This document shows positions 36,115-49,165 of a stretch of DNA of 64,000 nucleotides, one piece after another. The position numbers were made by a program, and so were the translations under genes. Position 1 is the first letter of the stretch. Each line of letters opens with the position of its first letter. The notes under the pieces were generated by a model. That model was not told the origin of the DNA. It saw nothing but the letters and a program-made list of their open reading frames with translations, and ran no database searches. Source of the DNA: Chionis minor (lineage: Eukaryota > Chordata > Aves > Charadriiformes > Chionididae); contig VZSF01006833.1 in assembly GCA_013398295.1 (NCBI GenBank), positions 702,601 to 766,600 on the forward strand. Reading direction: 5' to 3'.

Positions 36115-37189
36115 GTAAGTCAGCATCCCCGTGGAGTTAAAATCCTGGGTAATTCCAACCTGATTATCCATTCTTCCCCATTTCCTTCACAGGACAATAC
36201 TGCATTACTGTGGTTACGACTCCAAAAAAAAAAAAAAAAGGCTCTGTGTTCCCAGACCTCCCCCATGTGCACAACTGCATTTGACTTAAGTGAGATAAAT
36301 TAAAATACAGGACGGCGCTCTCTTGACAGACAGTCATTTTCCGTAGAGGGACCCACGCAGCGGGGAGGTGATGAGATCCAGAAGCGGCTGCGCTCCCAGT
36401 GAACCAGGTCGCCACTTAACCCGACTCCTATCTGACCAAAGAGTAAGTTCTTCAGAGGGAAGGGCTTCTGAAGCACAAAATATTACGAAAGAAGGGCTTT
36501 TTCCTAGGAAGACGAGTAAGTAAAACAACCCAGCTACAAGCATGTCACGCAGGACAGAAGGACCAGGTCATATGGTTGCAAGGCAAGTATAAACATCATA
36601 AATTAGCTCAAGCAGCAACAGGGTACACCAGTTTATTACGAACCCATCTGACTGTGGCTGGAGTATTATCAGCTTGGGAACAACTTGGAGTACTGGTATA
36701 TGCCAAGGCAGACTGGGTGTATTAGCACACCACTGCAATTAGCTGTGACTGCAATGTGGACATACTCAATAAGTACCACCAAATGCCTTTAGCAGCCACT
36801 CTTCCAACTTGCTGCAGCAGCAGAGCTCACAGGTAGGAAATGTAATTCTCTTCAGGGCAGAAAAGGGAATCGACGATGGGAAAGGAAAAAAAAAAAAAAA
36901 AAAAGAGGCAAAATAAATAGTTCTATTAAAATCAAGATACTCTACATTTACAGGTGAACAGAGACAGCGACTAAAGAGCGGCGTAGGTCAGAGGAGTACA
37001 ACACATACTTCCGTTAAGCTCAGCAGGAGGATACATGTGTGTAAAGCAGAATTTAAACATACTAAATAAATAAGGTGTGTTGTTTTTTTACCCTTAAGGA
37101 GTACGCTCACATTAAGATCACTGAATTCTGGATTTTCCTAACTCCTCTATGATCCGAGCATCAGGCCAGGCAGAGACAGAGGGCAGCCT

Positions 37190-37243
37190 CAGGTCGGACT
37201 GGACAAGGCGCTTTCTGATCTCAGTGGTTCCGTGAGTCTGTGA
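37190..37243 (+). mobile_element. possible degenerate CR1 tail
   Basis: The sequence 'ggtcggactggacaagg...tgatctcagtggttccgtgagtctgtgat' resembles a worn CR1 3' end. Only about 50 bp match and the similarity is weak. Confidence 0.3.
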
Positions 37244-40200
37244 TAATTAAATAATATTTATTGCTTGCAAAAAAAAAAAAAAGGTTGAACGTCACAGATT
37301 CTAAGTGTAAAATAACAGTGAGGGAATCAGATTAAAATGATTCTGTCAAGTTAAAGTGGGCAGTAACACATGTATTGCAATCCAATTAGCAAAGAAGCTT
37401 TTCCCCATGTTGTTTAAGTGCCTTTTGCACTGAACTACCTTCACCTGACCTGACAAGCAGCAAATTATCTGTTGTAGGTAGACTCTATTGCAGATTAATT
37501 AAAAGAAAACAGCAGACGAAGGATATGGAAGGGAACGGGACAAAACTTATATAATTTTCTTAATACAAACTTAGCATGTTAACACAAACCGAGCAGTTTG
37601 CAAAATCCTCCAGTAACAGGAAAGCCATGAGCAATTCAAAGCGGTGAAAGACAACAAAAACAATCAGAAATCAGCCCCTTAAAAAAAAAAACCAATCTTG
37701 AGACTTATTAAAAATATAACATGGATTCTCCATTTCTTTTGTGAGTTTTAGGGTTGTTGTTTAGGTTGCTTGTTGGTTGGGGTTTTTTTCCAGGTTCTTC
37801 TCACTGTAGTTAGTGTCGTCATTGCAGAAAGCAGAAGATACTGCTGTGTGCACATGCAGACACAAATCCCCAGCCATTATTCTGTGAACAAAAGCAATGA
37901 CATAGCTGCACTGTGTGCAGCAGGGCAGGCCATTTAATCAAAATAGCCTTTAAGAAAAAACAAAAACAAAAACAAAAAAAAAAAAAGAAAAGGTTCGCAA
38001 TCATCTGAGGGTCACTCAAGGCTTCCTGCAAGACACACATGACTATTTGTTAATCCAAGTACTGCTTTGGAGTCGGTTCAGGAAGGCCAGGAGGGAGACT
38101 GGCACATCTGGGAAGGACCAACCGGCTGAGTCGTGTGGTCCAAGTCCAGCGTGAAGGCAGCAGGGTGATGCTGATGTTGTGTTTTATGTTGTGCTTTAGA
38201 CTCAAGCTGTCCTCTACTTATCCATGCAACATCATCTCCAGCACGCAACCCTGGCGCTGCCATGCAGCTAGCACTAAAATAAAAGTGTTGTTTCCAGCTA
38301 AGCTGGATCCCCGAGCTCCCTTGTACTTTCTCCTTTCCATAAAAGCCCTCCTGGAGACATTATGTAGCTTCAAGAGGCGCTGTCGTGATGACAGGGAAGA
38401 AGTTGTCATCTGGGAGGGATGCACAGAAGTATTTTTGGATGGAAACCACCGTACTTTGCTGACATATTTTCTTTAAAACACTTCTATCCTTGCTTGGGAC
38501 ATGCAAGCGTGATTAAAGAATCATCCTCTGACTGCTGCTGATTTCTGCCCCGAAATTACATTGCTGCTTTCTGATATCTGGCTGAAGCGTGAGTAACTGA
38601 TGTCGTTACCAACTCAGAGCTATACAGAAAATGGAATCTGTTCTTTTGCAAAATCCTTCAGCTAGGATAAATCATATTGCCTCTGTGGTCTACATTTTAC
38701 ATAACAAAATGCACACGGACAAAAATAAATCAGCAGCTGGGGCTTCAGCATAGTCCACTCATGAGGGAAGATCCTTCCACATCTTCTCCATCATCCCTTG
38801 ACAAACAGGCAGGCAGATTACTGGAAAATTTTGCCTGCAGGTTTCTTGCTGACTCAGAAGGGGTTCTCGGTACCTGCGACACTGCAAAACACGCAGGAAC
38901 AAATACTCCCCTTGTACAAGTGTGGCTGGTAACATCACAATATACCTTTTCCATGCATGTTTTAGAAAAGACCATTTACTTAAGTTTTAGTCCATACAGA
39001 AGGATAGAAAAAACAAAGATGTTTGCCTAACTACAGGTCGTTCAACAAGGCATGTTACACCAGGAAAGTCTGAAGAAAGGCAAAAAGGCATTACATACTT
39101 TGACAGTATGCGTGACTTTTCCCTCTTCTGCAATTTGTTCCTACCTTATTTCATGTTCTCTAAGTATGTATTTTGATTTTTGTTTTAACTGTACAGAAAG
39201 GAAAAAGGAAGGGAGAAAAAAAAGCCTGAAATAAGTAAAGGGTGCTGTATTAAACATAAGGATAGATAGGGAGTTACTGGGGGAGGGAAGAGATAGAAGT
39301 TGTACTGATCTACAAAAAAAGAACACACATGAGCTAAGAAAAATTAAAGATGACCAAAAGGAAGTCTGCAATTAACAACAGATTTCCCACTGACCAGTTA
39401 TGATCTGAGCAATTATGGTAGTAACAACCCACTTTATTCATTTTATATATATGGGGGGAAAAAAGAGGATTAAATAAGGCAGAGCAATACAAGAAAAATC
39501 TTTAGATGAAAGCACTTCAGTTTTTTCAAGTTCTATTTCCTCTGAGAAACAGTAAAAACAGGTAGCCTATTAAAAAGCCTACTCCTGTTCAAACTGCCAA
39601 TTTAAAGACTTCGGTCCAAAAAACCTGAAGTATGAAGAAATGCCTTTCCCCTCCTGCAAGCCCGACAATTCCTCTCCCCATCAGTCTTCAAAGCAAACAG
39701 TATTCCACACGAGTCTACCCAAAAGAATGCATCAGTTGCATTACAGTCCCAATGCAGTTTTCATACGGTTCATTGTTTGCGCTAATTTAATTAAGAGGGT
39801 CCAGATGATTATTATCTTGGCAAAAGGAAACTGTATAGACAGTACAATGGCAGATTGCCATGATCGTTGTGTCTCATCTCTTAACTGAAAACACAGCTAA
39901 AGGAAGAGGATAAAACAAGCCCACTTTGCGAACCATCAAGAAAATGGACGTCTTCCAACCATTTCCACGGGCCGGCGTGAGACTCAGGTGTTGTCCAGTC
40001 TGCCAGCTTTTGGCAATGAAATGGGTGCTGTGAACACAACCACGATCAGTTTAAGCAGGAAAATTTACCATCACAGTATGCTACAAGGACAACTTAGTCA
40101 ATCTCCGGAAAATGAAGGCGGCGTTATTTATGGTGAAAAACTGGTCTGAGGCTCAGATGGTCTGAGCTCCACTCCCAGCACCATCACACAGTTTCCCAGG

Positions 40201-40821
40201 GAAGCTTGCCTCCATCTGTAAAGCCAAGGCCATACCAAGTTGGTAAGGACTGTATAAATATCCAAGTAGAATAAAATTATACAATTTTAAGGACTACATA
40301 AACAGCTCAGGGCTTGAAGTCCAGCTGTCCACAGAGCTTCACCCAACTCAGAAGCAACAAGACTTCTATGGAAACCTTTCAGAAAAAAACCCTCTTGGAT
40401 TCTTTAAAACTCTGTAGGGACATAAATCAGTGCTGCTGATCTGCATACTCTTGTAGTTTGAAGTCTAGTAATAATAAACTGAATTTCACTGGCTGAGAAT
40501 AAATATTTCCATGAGCAGACATTTCTAAATTAGGGACACTTTTGGTTTTTTTAATGACTGGAAGGTATTTTGCATGCAATTTCAATTCTGATCTATGCAC
40601 TCCCAACTGAAAGCTTCTCTGTTAGTATTGTGCAAGAATACAAAAAGAAAAGGAATAAACAAACAAATTCAATCTCTGCCCAGCAGATTAATGTTTTTAA
40701 TAGAAAAGCAAAAACATAAGGAGAAAAGGTCAAATGGTTTGACCAAGGTCAAAGAAGCAAGCCAGTGGAAAAGACAGGAATAAAGTCAGGCACATGATTT
40801 CACCTGTGGATTTGGGTATTG

Positions 40822-40912
40822 GCACTTGGGTTGGAAGAGACCATCAAGATCTTCGAGTCCAACCATAAACCTACACTGCCAAAACCACCCCTAAACCATG
40901 TCCCTCGGCACC
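40822..40912 (-). mobile_element. CR1 LINE tail fragment, minus orientation
   Basis: About 90 bp of the family A CR1 3' UTR read in reverse: 'cttgggttggaagagacc', 'gagtccaaccataaacctacactgcc' and 'ctaaaccatgtccct'. The terminal ATTCTATG repeat is missing at the left end, so the copy is truncated or eroded at both ends. Confidence 0.92.
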
Positions 40913-43639
40913 AATTTTGAGGCCAATGGCTTATCTGATAGCTACCCAAGGGACAAGAGAAGGTCTATATATCTAAATGCATACTTCAACATCAGAAGTA
41001 AACAAATCTTCCTGAACTGGAATGAAGACACATTAGTTTAATGTCTGTGAGAAAATACGTTCCAGTAACTAGGAAAGTAGCTGTTACAGGTGAGGTGAGG
41101 CTCAAGCCTATTCCTTTTCCAACAGCCTTTGAGACATCACACAAATGATGGGACATGTTAGGTAGCCAAACAGATTTCAGTAAGGCAGCCTCTGATCAGT
41201 CTTTGTCTCAGTTAAATCTCTGGAACAGAGATAACAGTCCACTATTCCTAGATTAGGTTTTACAAGAGGTACCCTGAGCAAGTCTAACATGATTGTTTTG
41301 GAGGACAACCACCCTGAATGCTGACAGAGATTAAAATACTACCGCGCAATCGTGGCCAAGTAAGGTAGAAGGAATGCATTTTAAAGCCAAGACAGAAATA
41401 TGGTCCTTTCAGATTGGCGTGCTTGTCTTCTCTGCTCATTTCCCGTTCAGAACATAACAGTTGTAAGAGAGACCGTAAAGCACCAGAAGAAGCCATCAGT
41501 CACCTCCAGCCACTCCGCTCTCCTAGTTTCAAGCGCCTTCTGCACCAATACACACACACGCACAGCGCTGGAGCGGCTACACCACCAGTAAGTGATGCTG
41601 GGAGAAGAGCCTCCTGCAGACGTGCTCTTTGCCGAGCACCGTTTTCACGTTGCCAGAAGTTTGAGAGTTTCCCAGCTCAGACAACTCTTCGACACGGTGT
41701 AATAAAAACCCCATCCACACAGCCAAGGATCTGCCCTCAGCCAGCAGTAATTAAAATTAATCATTCACAATTATTTTCATGGGTATGTTCAAAAAAAGAG
41801 ACGCTGCCAGCTCACTGAATCCTCAAAGTTGACAGACCTTGAAATAGGCTGTGGTCAGGTACAGCACGTTCCTGGGTTTCAAGCAGTTAAAAACGTGCTT
41901 TGCATATGGATTCACCATCCCACTCACAGGACCCACGGTGCTGACGGCCAGAGCTACCTCCGTCCTGCAGTCAAACACCTGAGCTGCCAGCAAGGCACCG
42001 GGCTGGTAAAGAAAGAGATTTTTTTCAGATAAATATTGTTACGTCTATAATTATTGCTGCCCTGCTGGGATTCAGGGCCATATCAGTATTAAATTTCTTC
42101 TTCTTGAATCTTAGTGTCTTCGGAACTTGAGATTCTTCCCCCGTTTTCCACACATTTGTATTAAGTTTTTAATCACTACCTTCTTCCCTTTCAGCTTCAC
42201 TGGGCGCTGCTTATGCTATTTTGAGGGAGGTGAAGAGGTTTCTAAGGTACAGAGTAGCCTGAAGGTTATCAGTTTCCAAGCTCCAAAAACTACTGGAGAA
42301 ATTACTTTTACAGAGGTAAAAGAATGAATGAAATTTGATGTAAGGGATTAGGACTGCCACTTTCTGGAACACTATTTACTTATACAAGCAATTTTTATGG
42401 AAGTGAACATCTACTATTCATGATCGCAGCCTCGATCAATTCTGTCCCTTTGAAACTTACCATAAAATGTAAAAGCGCATATCTTATGTATATAAACCCA
42501 AAATTTGTAGGCAGTATGTAAGTCCCTAGATTGTAACCATTGCAGAGAGAAAGCAATCTCACACCTAACAGACTGCAGATCCCTAGGTATCAACCTGCAT
42601 ACCGCTCCTTCCTTCCCATCAACTAGGATATCGATTTTTATTATATATACTGGGGGAAAAAAAAAGTTTTCACCAGATATACCAGAGGAGGGGCAGGGTA
42701 ATGGGATCGTCTGCCACCCGTGGTCTCTGTTCTGCATTTGGACCTCAAAACTGGAACTACAAGTAAGAGATGGTGGAAGATCCAACCTCTTACATTAATC
42801 AACTCTCGGCACGGTTTTCAGTCAGAAGACTTCAAAGGAACAGATATTCCCTCTGCTGAAATAGAGAAATGCCTGATAAATATGTTTTCCGTTTCATCTT
42901 TACAATCTAAAGTGATTTTTCTGTATGGGATGAAGGTATGATGCTGTGCAGGAAACAGGAGCACTGAATGGAGAGGTAACAGTTACACGGGCAAAGCTCA
43001 GGAAATCTCTCTCTTTAGGGAATTTGGACAGAGAAAAGGAGGTAAATGGTGTAAAACGCCACAGCACTCAAGTTCAGAAGTCTCCGAGGCTGTCAGCAAC
43101 ACTACAGCAAGTCCAAAAACGTCACCCCAGACTTCTTTACATTTTATGCCACGTACCAACTTTTTCCTCCCCGACACTGCATATTTACAACATGCTTCTC
43201 TTTTATTTTTCACCCCAATTTTGAATCATCTTGGCTTTCATAATTTGCAATATACCATCTTTAAGCCAGTTTCCCCACTCAAGATGGCACTAAAGGCATT
43301 AGGACCCTAAAATTTCGGGCTCCCCCCTCCCCAGCCTCTCCTTTCTGCAGCATGAGCCCTGCGCTTGTAGCGAGGCATCCCGAGATGTAACTTTAGACCC
43401 AGGATGAAAACTGCCAGCTCCCAGATCAGCTCTCCCTTCATCCCCTCCTTCCAAAGCCCTCAGCGTTCGCAGCTCAGAAGAGCAGTGGAGATCGGTGTCT
43501 CCTGCCAGGGAGAGCCCAGCCAGTGTCCCAGATTCCCCCCTTAGTGTTTGTCTACAAAGCCTAATTTTGACTCCTGCACTTTATATGATTTTTGCCCCAC
43601 TCCTCAAGGCTTTAAAGTTATCTGGAAGGAGGACCTCAG
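40913..43639. other. non-coding stretch
   Basis: No gene is supported. The longest open frame (41414-41818, 134 codons) has no recognisable domain or splice context and overlaps other frames. From 43310 to 43530 the sequence is C-rich without notable CpG density. Confidence 0.55.
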
Positions 43640-43882
43640 CGAAAAATCAAATATAGGAAGTCCCATCTCAACATGAGGAGAAACTTCTTGACTTTGAGGG
43701 TGGCAGAGCACTGGCACAGGCTGCCCAGAGAGGTGGTGGAGTCTCCGACTCTGGAGACATTCCAAACCCTCCTGGACACCATCCTGTGCAACCTGCTGTA
43801 GGTGGACCTGCTCTGGCAGGCGGGTTGGACCAGATGATCTCCAGAGGTCCCTTCCAACCCTTAACATTCTGTGATTCTGTGA
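43640..43882 (+). mobile_element. CR1 LINE 3' fragment
   Basis: This family B CR1 tail is truncated within the ORF2 C-terminus ([20 protein letters not shown] region). The frame is open to a stop at 43798-43800, and the UTR follows to 'ttctgtgattctgtga'. It is nearly identical to the copy at 60484 in the shared part. Confidence 0.95.
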
Positions 43883-45937
43883 TCTGTAGCAGAAAAAGAA
43901 TTTTAAAAGGGTGGCAGCCCTATTTTATCATGTATTATGGCCCCTTATCCTTTTGGAAAGGCAAGAATAAAATTATCACAGCTCAAACATTTTACAAGCT
44001 TGTACAAACTCAGCGGGGACCTTGGTGGAACTCTGGCACGTGAGGGAAAAAAAAAATACAAAAACAGAAACACAGAGGAAGCAGTAAAGGGAGAGGGGAC
44101 TGTTAGAAGTGGCACAAGGAGCCCCAAAATCACCTTGGGAAACCAGAAACAGCCAGTGCAGGCAGGGCCAGTGTGGGTGTGCAGGTGTGTGCATGGGGAG
44201 GATGCAGCTCCCCGAAATTTCCTGGCTGTTCCGACATAAAATGAAGACAGCCCATGTGTCCAGGCATTGACACGTTCTCCCCTGAGCAGAGATGAAAGCC
44301 CGGTTTCCTCTCCCAACCACCAGACAATCTTGCTAGTAATGGATTAAAGTGGTTTAAGGAACTATACATTTAATAAGGTCAGAAGGGCAAGGACACAGTT
44401 ACATTTTGATTGTTTTAAACCACGTACAGCTTTGAATTTTTGTTCCTGTTTTAAATAAAAAAGTAGCTTTTTTTTTTTTTTTGCCAGAGCTGACATGGTC
44501 TAAGGATAAAAGCAAGGCAAAGGGCACAGGGAGAAGTACCATCTTTTACGAGTCCATTGACAGAGAAAATATGAGCCGTCAGACACCAAAATCTGCAGGC
44601 GTGAGATCTCCACAGAGTGAGTGAAGACCATGGTTCTTTAAATACCATAGATACAGATAGCACATAGATGCAGATGTATAGATGCACACATATATAAAAA
44701 ACTTCCTACCTTGCTTTAAAATCTTAAAGACTTTCTCAGGCTTGCACTGCCGCCAACAAACACAGCTCTTCTTTTCTTTGGTTGGGGAAAGAAAATCTCA
44801 GCTGAGAAAAACAGACCGTGGAAAGACCCCAGCAGCAGAAGACACAGTTAGCTATTACCTACTGTGATTATGGAAAAGTGCTGTTTCTTATTCTGTGCCT
44901 GGCTCCTCTTTGCCATTCTTTTCAGCCACCTTTAAAATGATTTTGGGATTTAAGCAGAGTCATTTGGGGGATCGTATGCTCCTGGCTAAAGCCTTCTCTG
45001 CCCCTCCCCTTGGGGACAAAAATAAAACATAAAAATCAAGCAGCAACAAAGCGAAGTAAATTTGCAGTTCTTCAGCGTTCCCTTTCCCCCTTTCCTAATG
45101 CAAATTCAGAGCAGTTCCTGTAGAGACTGTAAACACCCACACAACTTTCCAGGTGGGGAAAAACCAGTCCCACACCAGTAAATATAACAGCAATTTCTCG
45201 ACTCTTTCTTCGCTAAGTGACTGGATATAAAATCTGTTGCTGCCTCATGGACAAACACACACAGAGCCTTCAGCAGAAGGGAAAGATGTTTTGGGGCACC
45301 GCAAGGATTTCGTGGCTGTCTTATCTTTCCTTGTACACTGAACAGTCTGCATAACCTAATAGCATTAGCTTACTAACAGATATATTAATAGGTGTGGGGG
45401 GAGGGAAAGGAAGAGGGGAGGAAAAAAGCCACTAAAACATATTCCACCTACACATCTTGCTACTAATCACAAACTCAGGTAGAAAGCAAATTACTTCTCC
45501 TGGACCAGAAGAAGGAAAAAAAAAGACTGAAATAAAGGGGTGGGGGGGGAAAGCACCTATTTTCATCTTTTTCTGGAAATAGTTGTATGTAAAAAAAAAA
45601 CCACACCCAAACCTTATACTAATCGCTGCATTTATTAATCCCTAACAAATAAAAAGAGAAAACAAAAAACCCCAAAACCAACTCAAAAACTGCCACAACA
45701 TCTTGGAGTTGGTCATTTCAGAATGATAAATATAATGCTGGCCTCAGACTGCTCGAAGGATTAGATTTAGCTGTAAAACAAGAAGTGCAGTTAACAGTTG
45801 GTGTTGGGTCTGGTGTTAGGATTAGAAAGCACTGCTAATCGCAAGAAATGTAAAAAGATTAAGAGGTGATGGTTGCCAGTAAGGTTTTTAAGAGCATGTA
45901 AGTGCTGGAATTTATTTTGGGATTAAAATTCCTCAAG

Positions 45938-45995
45938 TAGGAAAAAAAAAAAAAAGGAAAAAAGAGGAAAAAAAAAAAGATGAAAAAGAAAAAAG
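45938..45995. repeat. A-rich low-complexity tract
   Basis: A-runs are broken by single G or GG, about 58 bp. Confidence 0.85.
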
Positions 45996-47508
45996 GATAG
46001 ATGACAAACACAGCAGCCGGTTTCACTTGCACTGTCCACAGCGCATTTCCAAGGATTAAGAGAGTTAAAAAGAGTGGAGAAGTTAAACATATGCCACGGT
46101 TTACGTTGAAGGGTCCTAGGAGGGCTTTAGCGAGGAGAAGCAAGCATCTGTATTCTGGTAACTAGGAATTAACTACTGTCACCTAAAACCTATTAGAACG
46201 GTGGGTTTGTGTTAAGAGATTTTGCTTACCAAAAACCTGCCTGAACACAGCAGAGCTGCAGTTTTTCAAAGGCACTGTAACAGAAACGATGATGGCATCT
46301 AGTATCTGCCTCCTTTCGGTAGGAAGAATAAGACAAAACCTTAATCTCCGCATTTACGGCTGGTTTAGATTTACCTATAAGATCTATTTATGTGATTAGT
46401 TACCAAGGACAAATTAAACTTCTCACAAAATAATCAATCTGCAGTATGTGAAAGAATCCCCCCCTCCTCTCCCTGAATAAAGTAAAAAAAAAAAAAAAAT
46501 TCAGCTTTCCAAAGCCTCACAATAAATACTATTTTTTATATATATACACTATAAATACTTATAAACCAGGTTTGCATTTTAGATGGAAGTTTTTAATAAA
46601 AAGGCATCTTAACCAGTGCAGACCACAGCGTTGTGTGGTCAGGTTGGGGTGCTCGCTTTGATGGAAAGCTCTCCCATCAGCGATGGCTGCAAAGGTCATT
46701 GCTGTCACCCTCGGCCACCGCCAACCCAAACTGCACAGCAGGTAGCTCACCCTTGGCCACCACCTTCCACACAGTGCATGGTACAACACCTCAAGGAGAA
46801 CGCAGACCTCTGCAAAGCCCATCGGTTCTCCCACAGGCCTGATGGACAAAGTTGTTCAATGGTGAGGCCACCCAAAAGTTCTCTCCCACAGTGTCCCAAA
46901 TTTATCCTGTGATTCAGAGTAAAAAGCGCCACCATGTCATTTCATGAGTGTTTGCTCTGCTCAGCTACATTTCCTGCCGGGCCTCCAAGGAGCTCGAATG
47001 TTGATTCGGACCAACCTCTTTTCACTCACTAATCTACCTTTTTTAAATCTGGACCTCGCTATTACTTAGGGGGCTGGGAAGTGCTGTGGAATAAAACCAT
47101 TTCATCATTTTCTAGCATGCCTTTCAGTCAAGTACTCCTGATGCATCTGTCTGGATTTTCAGACTCTGCAAGACTACTTTTCCCTTCTGTTCCCCCAAAA
47201 TGAACATTTTTTCCAGATGCCTGCAGCAGAAGCAGAAATAACCATCTTCCAAGAGTTATGAAACAGTCATATTAAATAATAGAGGTGAAAGCACTGTGTA
47301 TGATTTCTGCAGAAGTCTTTTCAGTAGAACAGATAAATTTATTCACTGCATTATGGAACAGTTTGAGAAAACAAGATCATACAATGTACACCGCCTCTAT
47401 TTAAATTGTTTCATTTCTATTCATGAGTGCTCTGATTAGATACACTGAAAATATCATCAGTAAGAAATAAATAATTCTGCCAAATTAATAGTTGTTGATT
47501 TCTTTTAC

Positions 47509-47631
47509 CTGAAAACGTAAGTAGCATCTCATTCACACTAGATAAAGCTGCTATAATTTGGATGCATCGATCTCGTTGGTTCAAGTCTACACCGCACACC
47601 GACACAGGTACTAATCTACGTTTTCTTAATA
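47509..47631 (-). other. possible coding exon, minus strand, gene unknown
   Basis: On the minus strand a TTTAG acceptor at 47632-47633 is followed by 123 nt ending TTTTCAG|gtaaaag. One frame is open for 40 codons with two leading bases and one trailing base, with protein-like composition (for example CGVDLNQRDRCIQIIAAL). A second acceptor 21 nt inside (GATTAG) keeps the same frame. It lies on the same strand as the gene at 59.5-63.5 kb, 12 kb downstream, and might belong to it. However, the phase does not join directly to 59516-59622, so at least one exon would be missing between them. Confidence 0.35.
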
Positions 47632-48729
47632 CTAAACACCTTTCAAAATTATAAGTTCTTTAGCGAGTTAAGATGGGCTAGTGTATACTTTGCTTCGAGA
47701 GGTTTTGTAGTCTACCAGGGCTTTTGTTCCTGTAGTTGTTCTCCCCAAATAGTGGGTTGAGAGAAATAAATTGCTCCAAATGTAGACAATAGTTTAGCAA
47801 TGGTATTTTAGGGAATGCAGGTAAACTTTCTGTATCAGACAAAATTCATCTCAAGCTCAGCAAATGCTCTAATAACAACACCTTTCTGCCTCGAAAGTGA
47901 AGCAGCCAGAAGAAACTACCACTAACATCATTAGATCATGGGAGCTACTAACCAGCCCCAAACCAAGGGCTCTCCAGTACCCCCCTCCCTGTAAAGTCTT
48001 TTACTAGGGAAACGTGGGAAGGGGTGGACTTGTGCAGATGAAGCAGAAGATATTATTTAGCAGAAAGATCAGACTAATTTATTTTAGAAAAAAAGACTAA
48101 AAACATAGAGCTACTATCTGCTTCAGACATGACAAAATGATGAATGCACAGTATGTCTGCTCAGCTTAGGAACATATCAGAAAAAGCCCTCTACATTTTT
48201 GAAAAATTCATCCAGACAATGAATTCTTCTTCTAAAAAATCAAATATAATTGCTGTAACATTTTGAAAAAATCTAAATGCACAGCTGAGTATCTTAAGAG
48301 CACCCTGTTTACAAAGCAGCCAAGTGATAAATCTCAGAGAGCTACTGTTAGCTACTGCAGGCAAGATAAATCAAGAAAATGCTGAGTTGAGGTGCAATTT
48401 GACAGTTATTAGCAGAACAGGAGTAATTTGATGAAGAAAAAAAAAATCTGACAAAATCTCAGTTCACAGCAACAGATTTTGGAAGCCTATTTGCACGTAA
48501 ATTGGAAAAAAACCAATTCTTCCATTAGAAACTGATGAAGATGAAACAATGTACCCTAAATCCTAACATATTTGAAATTATTTTCTTTGATTCAAAGCTG
48601 ATAATCCCGTAACAGGCAGTAACTAAACAGGGGTTTGCCAGACTCGCTCTGCATGTTGAAGAGACTGCACAGTGAGATCCTGATCTAGGGCCATTGAACT
48701 ATCGGAATAACTGGATTTACTGCCGTACG

Positions 48730-49165
48730 CAGCTTTGTTTTTGCCATTTGAAAGCATCTACAGCACACGGAACGTTCGGCTGTGTTTTAAGCATTAGCGG
48801 CATAAATATCCCCTTGCGTACCGTATCCTTCACCACTTCTGGCTTCCCATAAATAAAGCGTACGACCAATCATCTTTTTTTATGTCGGACGTTAATGGCA
48901 ACTCTATTATTCAAATCCAGGCTGTGGAGATTTGCTTTTCACGGGGATGTAGAGCAGCTCACGAGCAGGCTTGCGACTAAGCCAAGCCCAAACGTGGCCA
49001 AGACCTTCCTGCTGCAACCCCGCCGCCGTCAGAGATGTGATATTCTCCTTCGTTCACTTTATCTCATCCGTGCAAAAGGCTTTTTCAAAAACAAGCAGGA
49101 AAAAAAATTAGAAAGCCTTTGCGTTCTTCTAGAACTGCCTCTGCGTCCCCATAAACATTCAGCGT
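48730..49165. other. CpG-rich patch with a 90-codon open frame
   Basis: Roughly 28 CpGs occur in about 440 bp of otherwise moderate GC. An ATG frame at 48895-49167 (+) is open for 90 codons but shows no recognised domain. A ccaat motif lies about 30 bp upstream of the ATG. On the minus strand a 49-nt splice-bounded open piece (48961-49009) is also possible. The evidence is insufficient to call a gene. Confidence 0.35.

Larger units (their letters stand above)
31014..40821. other. long non-coding stretch with two candidate exons and one CpG patch
   Basis: No gene is firmly supported over 9.8 kb. Items of interest within it are listed separately: 32951-33096, 35685-35930, 35767-36114 and a possible CR1 relic at 37190-37243. 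A- and G/A-rich runs occur at 35455-35490, 36223-36239, 36887-36904 and 37956-37990. The remainder is AT-rich and featureless. Confidence 0.5.

Noticed and set aside
41414..41818. 134-codon plus-strand frame
   Set aside because: No ATG context, domain or splice support; overlaps another frame.
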